Under the pieces are notes generated by a model. It was given only the letters and a program-made list of their open reading frames with translations, ran no database searches and was not told the origin of the DNA. Positions 13,280 to 19,372 of a DNA stretch of 52,350 nt are shown piece by piece (position 1 is the stretch's first letter; every line of letters starts with the position of its first letter). The stretch covers positions 1 to 52,350 of the forward strand of contig JANXNI010000002.1 of assembly GCA_025354165.1 (NCBI GenBank), written 5' to 3'. A program made the position numbers and the translations under genes. Origin of the DNA: Burkholderiales bacterium. Lineage in GTDB: Bacteria; Pseudomonadota; Gammaproteobacteria; Burkholderiales; Casimicrobiaceae.

Positions 13280-13354
13280 AGACGTGTAGCTCAGTGGCAG
13301 AGCGTCGCCCTCATAAGGCGAAAGTCGATGGATCGTTCCCATCCACGTTTACCA
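13280..13354 (+). tRNA. tRNA with CAT anticodon (copy 2)
   Basis: Acceptor AGACGTG/CACGTTT with A73, anticodon stem TCGCC/GGCGA with loop CTCATAA, T-stem GATGG/CCATC. The T-loop ATCGTTC has A54 and T58, the reverse of the universal T54-A58. Met or Ile2. CCA encoded. Confidence 0.85.
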
Positions 13355-13363
13355 ATTTTTCCT

Positions 13364-13439
13364 GCGTCTGTAGCTCAACTGGCAGAGCACCCGGCTTTTA
13401 ACCGGTAGGTTGTCGGATCATCCCCGACCGGACGCACCA
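13364..13439 (+). tRNA. tRNA-Lys(TTT)
   Basis: Acceptor GCGTCTG/CGGACGC with A73, anticodon loop CTTTTAA, T-stem GTCGG/CCGAC. The T-loop ATCATCC shows the same A54/T58 swap as the preceding tRNA. One mismatch at the base of the anticodon stem. CCA encoded. Confidence 0.86.
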
Positions 13440-13447
13440 GCACACTT

Positions 13448-13525
13448 CCCTCGTTAGCTCAGCGGAATCAGAGCTCCCGGCTTCGAACCGGGCGGTCGGG
13501 CGTTCGAATCGCTCACGAGGGGCCA
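13448..13525 (+). tRNA. tRNA-Arg(TCG)
   Basis: Acceptor CCCTCGT/ACGAGGG with G73, anticodon stem CCCGG/CCGGG with loop CTTCGAA, T-loop TTCGAAT, CCA encoded. TCG replaces the usual bacterial ACG (inosine) tRNA for the CGN box. Confidence 0.92.
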
Positions 13526-13532
13526 CGCTTGT

Positions 13533-13609
13533 CTGTCCTTAGCTCAGCGGACTAGAGCAGCCGTCTTCTAAGCGGCATGTCGCACGTTCGAATCGTGCAG
13601 GACGGGCCA
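13533..13609 (+). tRNA. tRNA-Arg(TCT)
   Basis: Acceptor CTGTCCT/AGGACGG with G73, anticodon stem GCCGT/GCGGC with loop CTTCTAA, T-stem GCACG/CGTGC with loop TTCGAAT, CCA encoded. Confidence 0.92.
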
Positions 13610-13652
13610 GTTTCAGGCGTCAAATGTGCTTTTTAGCGATTTTGTCAACCAA

Positions 13653-13727
13653 TGCTGCGTAGCTCAGAGGCAGAGCAATCGCTTGATAAGCGATAGGCCG
13701 TCGGTTCAATCCCGACCGCAGCAACCA
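13653..13727 (+). tRNA. tRNA-Ile(GAT)
   Basis: Acceptor TGCTGCG/CGCAGCA with A73, anticodon stem ATCGC/GCGAT with loop TTGATAA, T-stem GTCGG/CCGAC with loop TTCAATC, CCA encoded. Confidence 0.93.
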
Positions 13728-13743
13728 CTTTCATCAGTTCAAC

Positions 13744-13819
13744 GGTGTTCGTAGCTTAATGGCAAAGCCCCAGATTGTGAATCTGGCGGATGCCGGTTCA
13801 ATCCCGGTCGAGCACCCCA
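13744..13819 (+). tRNA. tRNA-His(GTG)
   Basis: Acceptor GTGTTCG/CGAGCAC with an encoded G(-1) opposite C73, the histidine identity pair. Anticodon stem CCAGA/TCTGG with loop TTGTGAA, T-loop TTCAATC, CCA encoded. Last tRNA of the array; no terminator is seen before the HNH gene. Confidence 0.94.
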
Positions 13820-13883
13820 GTCCTTTATCCGCATTGCGATTGCTAATTGTTGCCCCGATACTTTATTGCACACGGAGATCATT

Positions 13884-14468
13884 GTGCGCGTCTTGAAACT
13901 CGACATCAGCGGTGTTCCAGAGTCATGGATCACGCTGGAACACGCGGTTGGCTACTACGCCACCGGCAGCGTCGCGTACACGCTAGGCGACGCGATGAGC
14001 ACGCTTCGCGGTGGTCACAATCATCGCGGGCTCCGCTCGACTGTGGACGTGCATCCCATCATCGCAGTCAATGGTGTGTCCGCTGCTGGCAAACTACTCT
14101 CCGCAACGCCGCGACTGACGCGGCACAACCACAAGCTGTTCCGGCGTGATCGTTACACCTGTGGTTATTGCGGTGGGCTATTTCGTGAACATGAATTGGA
14201 ACGCGAACACGTGATCCCGACCAGTCGCGGCGGCAAAGACAGTTGGACGAATGTGGTGAGCGCGTGTCGGTCGTGCAACCAGGTCAAGGCGGCAAAGACA
14301 CCGGAAGAAGCGGGCATGCCGCTTCTGTACGTGCCGTATCAGCCATCACGTTGGGAAGACATGATTCTGCAAACTCGGGTCGATCACATCCTCGCGGATC
14401 AAATGGACTTCCTGCGCGCCAATCTGCCACGAAGTTCTAGATTGGCGGGCTCGTTTGGGTTGGTCTAA
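13884..14468 (+). CDS. HNH endonuclease
   Basis: 194 residues from GTG 13884, chosen for GGAG 6 nt upstream; TTG 13866 is in frame. The C-terminal half holds the HNH fold: Cys-Gly-Tyr-Cys zinc knuckle, Arg-Glu-His-Val-Ile-Pro-x-Ser-Arg-Gly-Gly with the catalytic His, Trp-Thr-Asn-Val-Val-Ser-Ala-Cys, and Cys-Arg-Ser-Cys-Asn with the second knuckle and the final N. The N-terminal 80 residues are a separate domain of the kind found in 'HNH endonuclease' genes beside phage and plasmid tRNA clusters. No terminator separates it from the tRNA array, so it may be read from the same transcript. It could be a homing-type nuclease or a defence nuclease. Confidence 0.85.
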   Translation: MRVLKLDISGVPESWITLEHAVGYYATGSVAYTLGDAMSTLRGGHNHRGLRSTVDVHPIIAVNGVSAAGKLLSATPRLTRHNHKLFRRDRYTCGYCGGLFREHELEREHVIPTSRGGKDSWTNVVSACRSCNQVKAAKTPEEAGMPLLYVPYQPSRWEDMILQTRVDHILADQMDFLRANLPRSSRLAGSFGLV

Positions 14469-14473
14469 TCTTT

Positions 14474-14516
14474 GAGGGCAGCGACGTCAATACTTCGGTG
14501 TGACGTCGCTGCCCTC
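14474..14516. terminator. 16-bp perfect inverted repeat between convergent genes
   Basis: GAGGGCAGCGACGTCA (14474-14489) is exactly matched by its complement at 14501-14516 around an 11-nt loop. It lies between the HNH and PLD nuclease stop codons and includes the last codons of the latter. No T run on either strand. A bidirectional terminator or mRNA 3'-end protector is likely. Confidence 0.55.
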
Positions 14517-15089
14517 ATACCAAAGTCTGCGCCATTCCAATCCATACTGTTTTGCAAGCTGAGGTTGGTTGCGCAGTAGCAAGGCGTTTCCTGCGTTCCG
14601 CTTCTTTGCGGACGATGTGAAGTTCTCGGATCCAGTCCAAACATCTCGTTCGTCGAATACTGCGAATTTATAGTGCAATATCGCGTACCGCTCATTGATG
14701 CGGACGGGGATACTCTCGTTCGCTAGAAACTGAATTGCAGAGTAGCCTTGTTTGGCTGATCCTGCATCAGCCACGACGAACACTCTGACGCCGCGTTTCG
14801 ACGCACGCTGAAGTGCAACGGCGACATCTTTGTGCGAAAACGCGTAAGCAGCGAGAAGCACGGATTGTTTCGCGGCATCAGTTGAGCGAATGAGCTGCAG
14901 CATCGGTGATTGATGCGGTGAGAACACTACCTCCGCCGGCGACTGATTGAGCTGCATGGTCGAGCTGTGGTCTTGCCCCGACGCGTTCGCTAATGCCAGC
15001 GCGAGGGCTGGACATGTAGTGAGCAAACAAAGGAGCAGGGCGGGCAAACCGCAGCTCAGACTGTGTGTTGCGGTTGTAAATAGCGTCAT
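14487..15089 (-). CDS. Exported phospholipase-D-family nuclease
   Basis: 200 residues: an N-terminal signal peptide (hydrophobic to about residue 35), then a single PLD domain with His139-Tyr-Lys141 and Asp146 (the HKD motif) followed by Thr-Gly-Ser-Glu-Asn-Phe-Thr. One HKD copy per chain and a signal sequence fit the Nuc/EndA-like endonucleases of conjugative plasmids (for example Nuc of IncN pKM101), which dimerise to form the active site and degrade DNA in the periplasm. It is the last gene of the minus-strand run from traD. Confidence 0.85.
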   Translation of the reverse strand: MTLFTTATHSLSCGLPALLLCLLTTCPALALALANASGQDHSSTMQLNQSPAEVVFSPHQSPMLQLIRSTDAAKQSVLLAAYAFSHKDVAVALQRASKRGVRVFVVADAGSAKQGYSAIQFLANESIPVRINERYAILHYKFAVFDERDVWTGSENFTSSAKKRNAGNALLLRNQPQLAKQYGLEWRRLWYEGSDVTPKY

Positions 15090-15123
15090 GGAGCGTTCTC
15101 AATTTGCGTAAACATTGGATGGT

Positions 15124-17286
15124 TTAGGCCGGTGCAAGCAGATCAAGCAAGCTTGCTCGTTTGAGCACGGCCTCGGCGTTAACGATGTCGTTGGCGACTT
15201 GAGCCTTGTCGTCGAGCATCGCCCACATAATGTCGTCCAACGTACCCTCGAATAGAAATATTTTCGAGATCACAAGGCGTGTCTGGCCTTGCCGATCAGC
15301 GCGCGACTCGGCCTGGTCGAGGAGCCCCGGAGTCCAAGGCAACGAGGCACAGGCGACATAGTTCGCGGCTTGCAGATTGTTGCCTGTTGCGCCGGCACCA
15401 AAGGTGGCCACGAGCGCACGCACATCGTCGTTCTGTTGAAAGGCATCGATCGCCTTTTGTCGTTTTGCCGGTGTGTCGTCTCCGACGATAGTGACTACCT
15501 GGCTGGCCTCCGACGTGAGACGCCGCTTGAGCAGATTGACGGTTTCTCGGAACTCTGTAAAAACCAACAGCTTGTCCGTCGGCAACAAATCCTGAAAAAA
15601 GCGCACGATGACGTCGACGCGCTCCCGTTCGAGCAGCATTCGCAGCGAAATGACCTTCTCCAGGCAATACTTGCTGCCATCGCGCATTAGCGCGTTGTAT
15701 TTCTCCCGTGCGGGGTCAGGGAGCGGCAGGCGCAGCACCTGGCGTTGGCGACCCTTCAGATCGCGTAAAACGAGGTTCTTCCGTCGCCGGAGCATCCAGT
15801 CGGAGATTAGGCCGCCCAGATTGTTTCGCAGTGCGTGCGAGCCCGCGTACGTGGCTTGAAATTCGTTGAGTGGCAACAGACCAATTGGATGACCGGATAG
15901 ATGCAGCAAAGTGTGCAGCTCCGCCTCGCGATTGAGCACAGGCGTGCCGGTGAGCAGGTATCGAACCGGCACGCGCGCAGCAATTTCAAACGTCAATCGA
16001 GTGCGCTCTGCGGCAGGCTCTTTGAGGTAGTGCGCTTCGTCAACCACCATGACCGCAAAGCGATGGGCGAAGAGGGTGAGTCGTCCAAGCAACTCATAGT
16101 TGCAGATGACCCACTCAGCCATCGGATCGTAGTCTCGAACGACCGTCGTGGCGGTCGGAAAGACCATGTGGATCTCGCGCTGCCAGTTGATCACGAGGCT
16201 CGCCGGTGCAATGATGAGTATCTGGTTGCGCCCGGCACCCAATTCGGTGCCCGGCGCCTGCGTCCCTGGGCCGCAGTGTTCTTGTTCTTCGGCGACAAAT
16301 GTCGCGTCTCGTGCCTTGCCCTTTGTGTCGTCTGCGTCGTACGTATCGTCAGCACGCGAAAGCATGCTTTGCAGTTTGATGAACGCTGCGATCACTGCCT
16401 GGCGGGTTTTGCCAAGCCCGGGATCATCTGCCAGCAGTGCGGAAGATCGCGGGATGAGAAAGCGAATGCCTGCAGCCTGATAGTCTTTGATCGGATAATG
16501 ATCAAGATTGACCGGTGCGAATGATTCTTCCCCATGGTCGTCTCGAAACGCGTCGACGGTGGCCAGCAGCGCACCTGCGACTTCATCTTCTGCGGGTAGC
16601 CCGCGTGGCTCAGGCACTTTGCCTGAGACCTGGATCCAGGGCTCGCTACCGTGGGAGTTTTCCTTGAACTCGTATTCACCGTCCATCACAACGATCGACG
16701 CGGCTTCGCGCTCCGTCAATTGCAACTCGCGAACCAGTTCGTCTTTGAACAGATCTGCTGATGCGCGGGCTACTAACCACCCTCGACAGCTCGGCGCATA
16801 TTTTCCGCCGCTACGACGTGCGACGGCGATCGCGCCACGATGAAACGCAGTGACCGACATGAACCCGCCATTCTTCAGCGGGTAGAGCTTGCCGTTAAAT
16901 CCATGAACAAACGCGCGCGGCGCCGGTTGTTGCCGGGCCTCGGCGATGACTTGCCGCAGCCGTTCAACAGCGAGCTCCGTGAGCGCTGTTTGGTCTTCGT
17001 AGAGCAGCGGGTGTTCGACCAAGGCGGAGATGCGGCTCACGCGACCCGTGACGACGGCGGCTGCCAATGCCTCGATATGGGTGTCGACAACAAGTTCCTG
17101 GAACAGCCAGAAGTGCCGGTAAGGGTGACCCGTACCAGAGATGTAGGTGCCCTTGAAGGGCTCCGCTTTGAGAATGGCGGGGAGTCCGACAAAGAATTCG
17201 AAACGCAACCCGTATTGGTAGCCGTCGAAAACGGCCTCGATAGCGGACAGGCTGGCGTTGATCGTCGTTCTAACTAGTGGAAGCAT
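15124..17286 (-). CDS. SNF2-family DNA-dependent ATPase
   Basis: 720 residues. The C-terminal two thirds are a SNF2 motor: Walker A Asp-Pro-Gly-Leu-Gly-Lys293-Thr, Asp-Glu-Ala-His at 416-419, Leu-Leu-Thr-Gly-Thr-Pro near 445, and motif VI Gln-Ala-Glu-Ser-Arg-Ala-Asp-Arg-Gln-Gly-Gln near 660. The insert at about 310-350 is hydrophilic. The first 260 residues are unassigned, with a patch (His-Arg-Gly-Ala-Ile-Ala-Val-Ala-Arg-Arg) that may bind DNA, as the HARP domain does in SMARCAL1-like annealing helicases. ATG 17286 follows directly on the stop of the upstream gene, so translation is coupled. A role in remodelling or annealing plasmid DNA is inferred; restriction-like systems also use SNF2 motors. 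Confidence 0.88.
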   Translation of the reverse strand: MLPLVRTTINASLSAIEAVFDGYQYGLRFEFFVGLPAILKAEPFKGTYISGTGHPYRHFWLFQELVVDTHIEALAAAVVTGRVSRISALVEHPLLYEDQTALTELAVERLRQVIAEARQQPAPRAFVHGFNGKLYPLKNGGFMSVTAFHRGAIAVARRSGGKYAPSCRGWLVARASADLFKDELVRELQLTEREAASIVVMDGEYEFKENSHGSEPWIQVSGKVPEPRGLPAEDEVAGALLATVDAFRDDHGEESFAPVNLDHYPIKDYQAAGIRFLIPRSSALLADDPGLGKTRQAVIAAFIKLQSMLSRADDTYDADDTKGKARDATFVAEEQEHCGPGTQAPGTELGAGRNQILIIAPASLVINWQREIHMVFPTATTVVRDYDPMAEWVICNYELLGRLTLFAHRFAVMVVDEAHYLKEPAAERTRLTFEIAARVPVRYLLTGTPVLNREAELHTLLHLSGHPIGLLPLNEFQATYAGSHALRNNLGGLISDWMLRRRKNLVLRDLKGRQRQVLRLPLPDPAREKYNALMRDGSKYCLEKVISLRMLLERERVDVIVRFFQDLLPTDKLLVFTEFRETVNLLKRRLTSEASQVVTIVGDDTPAKRQKAIDAFQQNDDVRALVATFGAGATGNNLQAANYVACASLPWTPGLLDQAESRADRQGQTRLVISKIFLFEGTLDDIMWAMLDDKAQVANDIVNAEAVLKRASLLDLLAPA

Positions 17287-17511
17287 TTACGATTGCCGTG
17301 TTGCGCCAAGCGTGGCCATCACGGCTAGGAGCGCAGTCGTTGAAGCCGCCTTACGAGAGATCAACGCTGGCCAGAACTTCGTGTGCTGCGCGCAATACGT
17401 ATCCGGCGCGTCGTGAAACATGTAGCAGTGGTCGCCAGGCGCTGCATCTTCTCGGTGACCACATCCAACGCAGCATTGCTGTGTGATGGGCGGCTTTTTC
17501 GCATCGGCCAT
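17287..17511 (-). CDS. Small Cys-rich protein with C-terminal hydrophobic segment (74 aa)
   Basis: The product begins Met-Ala-Asp-Ala-Lys-Lys and has Cys-Cys-Val-Gly-Cys-Gly-His near residue 13 and further Cys/His (His-Cys-Tyr, His-Asp, Cys-Ala-Gln-His) before residue 45, a spacing that suggests metal binding. The last 20 residues (Thr-Thr-Ala-Leu-Leu-Ala-Val-Met-Ala-Thr-Leu) are hydrophobic. Its stop touches the start of the SNF2 gene. No family is recognised. The ribosome-binding site is weak, so the start is uncertain. Confidence 0.55.
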   Translation of the reverse strand: MADAKKPPITQQCCVGCGHREDAAPGDHCYMFHDAPDTYCAQHTKFWPALISRKAASTTALLAVMATLGATRQS

Positions 17512-17615
17512 TGGCGTGTCTCAGCAAGTGATTGGCAAGGAAATACGCCCGACGAAGCGTCGAAGCGCGAGGAGGGCATGTCACACGCAAACGCGGTGAC
17601 ATGCCCGTGCGAGAC

Positions 17616-17777
17616 CTAGCGAAGGATCCACATGCCCACTGCCGCCGCAATGCCACCCATCACCGCGAATTTCTTTGCCTTCATTTTCGCGGGGTCATTG
17701 TCTTTTTTCATGATGAACCAAATGAGGCCGCCGGCAAGCGCACCTGCGACAACCGCGTAGACGATCTGAGTACCCAT
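17616..17777 (-). CDS. Two-TM small membrane protein (53 aa)
   Basis: ATG 17777 has GGAG 8 nt upstream. Two hydrophobic helices (residues about 4-22 and 38-52) are separated by a charged loop containing Lys-Lys-Asp-Asn-Asp-Pro-Ala-Lys-Met-Lys-Ala-Lys-Lys; the first helix is Gly/Ala-rich (Ala-Gly-Ala-Leu-Ala-Gly-Gly). A hairpin membrane protein with both ends on the same side is expected. It lies directly downstream of the mini-hairpin array at 17845-17978 in the traD operon. Function unknown; a coupling-complex or channel accessory is possible. Confidence 0.65.
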   Translation of the reverse strand: MGTQIVYAVVAGALAGGLIWFIMKKDNDPAKMKAKKFAVMGGIAAAVGMWILR

Positions 17778-17844
17778 ACTTTTCACTCCAGTTGTAGTTG
17801 CAATACGCTCAGCTCAGCAGCGCACCGGAGTGGTGATGCCGCGG

Positions 17845-17978
17845 TCGCGGAGCGAGTCCTTAATGTTGGCGAAGCCAACTTCTTAGCCCGCGAAGCGGGT
17901 CCTTTTCGTGGCGTAGCCACGTCCTTATGCTGGGCGGCTTGCCGCCCAGCTTCTTCCGTCGAGGCATAGCCGAAGACG
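17845..17978. repeat. Array of six consecutive mini-hairpins
   Basis: Perfect or near-perfect hairpins: TCGC-GGA-GCGA (17845-17855), GTTGGC-GAA-GCCAAC (17865-17879), CCCGC-GAA-GCGGG (17887-17899), CGTGGC-GTA-GCCACG (17907-17921), a 10-bp stem with TT loop (17929-17950), and CGTC/GACG enclosing GGC-ATA-GCC (17957-17978). Centres are 21-27 bp apart and linkers read TCCTT or TTCTT. Four contain GCGNAGC, the motif known to form exceptionally stable DNA mini-hairpins. It lies between the gene ending at 18022 and the RBS of the gene starting at 17777 (minus strand). Confidence 0.7.
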
Positions 17979-18021
17979 CTTGCTAAGGCAAACCTATCCC
18001 TTTGCTGCAGGTTCACGCACT

Positions 18022-18345
18022 TCATTGCGAAGCCCATATGTCTATGCCCAGCCGTTCCGCCAACGCGCGCAGATCGTCAAAGGAATTAACAGGCACACGC
18101 TCAAGTCTTTCGTTGTTACGATCACCAGCCTCAACGAGATCGTGCGATCTCAGTAGGTCGAGTCCTTGCTCATTCGCGTAGGAGAGCAGGGTTTCTTTGA
18201 TCGCCTGAAAACCGAACATCTGTTCTGTTTTGGCGAGGCTGTCGGAAAACGCCCTTGCGTTGCCTGTAAGGTAGGGCGCATGCCTTACGATGCTCGTATC
18301 GGAATGATGGTGCGTCGTGTTTTGCAAGGCGCGATCAGAATTCAT
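18022..18345 (-). CDS. Hypothetical protein downstream of traD (107 aa)
   Basis: ATG 18345 overlaps the end of the preceding gene (stop at 18335), so it is translationally coupled; the frame is open upstream to 18393 without a better start. The N-terminal third is His/Thr-rich, the rest helical (Phe-Gly-Phe-Gln-Ala-Ile-Lys-Glu-Thr-Leu-Leu-Ser-Tyr-Ala, then Phe-Asp-Asp-Leu-Arg-Ala-Leu-Ala-Glu-Arg-Leu-Gly-Ile). Soluble; no domain recognised. Position in the traD run suggests a conjugation or regulation accessory. Confidence 0.5.
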   Translation of the reverse strand: MNSDRALQNTTHHHSDTSIVRHAPYLTGNARAFSDSLAKTEQMFGFQAIKETLLSYANEQGLDLLRSHDLVEAGDRNNERLERVPVNSFDDLRALAERLGIDIWASQ

Positions 18346-19372
18346 CGTCTGGCCACAGTTGCGACCAAGGGGTTTCGCGTGCTTTTTTTGCAAGACCCGG
18401 CGTCATGCGCATTTCCGAGGCGTGGCTCCTCACTTCAGGATTTCGCCCGGTCGCGTACCAGAAACCAGTGCGTTCAATCAAGTACCCGTCTTCGACGCAG
18501 CGGGCCAGAATGCCTGCTAAATCCTTCATAGCCTCTGCGGGGGCTTTGACCTGTAGTGCGTTCGTGGTGATGCCTGGCGTAGACCAAATGAGCCTCAGTA
18601 AGTCGACAGCGAGAGCGCCATGACGAAACCAGAGTTCGTCAGCGAGATACGCAGGAATGCGCAATGAGCCAGCGACGGGCTCATCAAACACCACCCAGCG
18701 TTTGGAGAGCTCGTACATCAGTCGAGTGCGCACAACAAACGGCCTCACGCGGAGTGCGGCGCAGCACATCTGCATCGTGAGCGCGTGGCGGCGGTTGTAG
18801 TCATCGTCGTCGCGAAACAACCACTCGAACGCTTTCACCCGCTCATCGTGTTTGATGCGTGAGAGGTAGACCGAGCGACAAGCGGCCATAATGATTTTCA
18901 TGCTCTCGCGTAGAGCTCCCGCCGGGAAGTCTTCTTCCGTTACTCTTTTGAGTCGTCCTTTTTTGCGATCGAACGAAAGATGACGCTTCGTGGCGTGAAG
19001 AAATTTAGGATCAAGACTTTGTGCGCCCAGATCACTCTCTTCATCAGTGCAAACATCCGCATCAGTATCTGCTGAGTGATCCAGAGCAGCACTGGACCAA
19101 GCATCGCTCGGCCGCCCTTCGTGAACGAAGCGAAAATAATCAACAGTATGATGATGAGGATCGTGAAGCGAAACTGGCTGCTCGCCAGCAAATCGGCGAA
19201 GCTGCTGTTGTCCCACCACTCTTTCATGTCGTTCACCTTTTGCTTTCTGTTCATCGTGGCCGATTGAATCGAGCGCCTCCATCAGGCTGTGACTCAACTG
19301 GACGTTAAGCGCACCGCTGTCCCAGTCGTCGATAAGAACTTCGTCAGCCGTCGAGGCGGTGTCACTCATCAT
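18335..19372 (-). CDS. Long frame after traD; only its ends look coding
   Basis: 345 codons open from ATG 19372, which overlaps the traD stop. The first 45 residues and the region from about residue 150 on (Glu-Glu-Asp-Phe-Pro-Ala-Gly... through a soluble helical domain with Val-Val-Phe-Asp-Glu-Pro and Tyr-Leu-Ile-Glu-Arg-Thr-Gly-Phe-Trp-Tyr-Ala-Thr-Gly) have coding character. The middle, residues about 48-145, is His/Arg/Asp-rich and looks out of frame, because a better membrane-protein frame (18940-19227) occupies the same DNA. Alternatives: two genes, one starting at 19372 and another at ATG 18901 (188 aa), or true dual coding. The C-terminal domain resembles helix-turn-helix proteins loosely; no family named. 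Confidence 0.5.
   Translation of the reverse strand: MMSDTASTADEVLIDDWDSGALNVQLSHSLMEALDSIGHDEQKAKGERHERVVGQQQLRRFAGEQPVSLHDPHHHTVDYFRFVHEGRPSDAWSSAALDHSADTDADVCTDEESDLGAQSLDPKFLHATKRHLSFDRKKGRLKRVTEEDFPAGALRESMKIIMAACRSVYLSRIKHDERVKAFEWLFRDDDDYNRRHALTMQMCCAALRVRPFVVRTRLMYELSKRWVVFDEPVAGSLRIPAYLADELWFRHGALAVDLLRLIWSTPGITTNALQVKAPAEAMKDLAGILARCVEDGYLIERTGFWYATGRNPEVRSHASEMRMTPGLAKKARETPWSQLWPDDEF
18940..19227 (-). CDS. Small inner-membrane protein nested in another frame (95 aa)
   Basis: ATG 19227 is preceded by AAGGTG at good spacing; ATG 19254 is an alternative. The product starts Met-Lys-Glu-Trp-Trp-Asp and has a strong transmembrane helix (Phe-Thr-Ile-Leu-Ile-Ile-Ile-Leu-Leu-Ile-Ile-Phe-Ala) at about residues 20-34, a second amphipathic or membrane segment (Gly-Pro-Val-Leu-Leu-Trp-Ile), and a basic C-terminus. 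Codon third positions are strongly G/C, as in the real tra genes, which is not so for the overlapping long frame. It is probably a membrane partner of TraD. Same strand as, and fully inside, the frame 18335-19372. Confidence 0.6.
   Translation of the reverse strand: MKEWWDNSSFADLLASSQFRFTILIIILLIIFASFTKGGRAMLGPVLLWITQQILMRMFALMKRVIWAHKVLILNFFTPRSVIFRSIAKKDDSKE

Noticed and set aside
17783-18037. 84-codon minus-strand frame with a heptad-like repeat
   Set aside because: The repeat arises from the 21-bp period of the hairpin array; no RBS and the frame is explained by the DNA structure. Kept as a refutation test for that finding.
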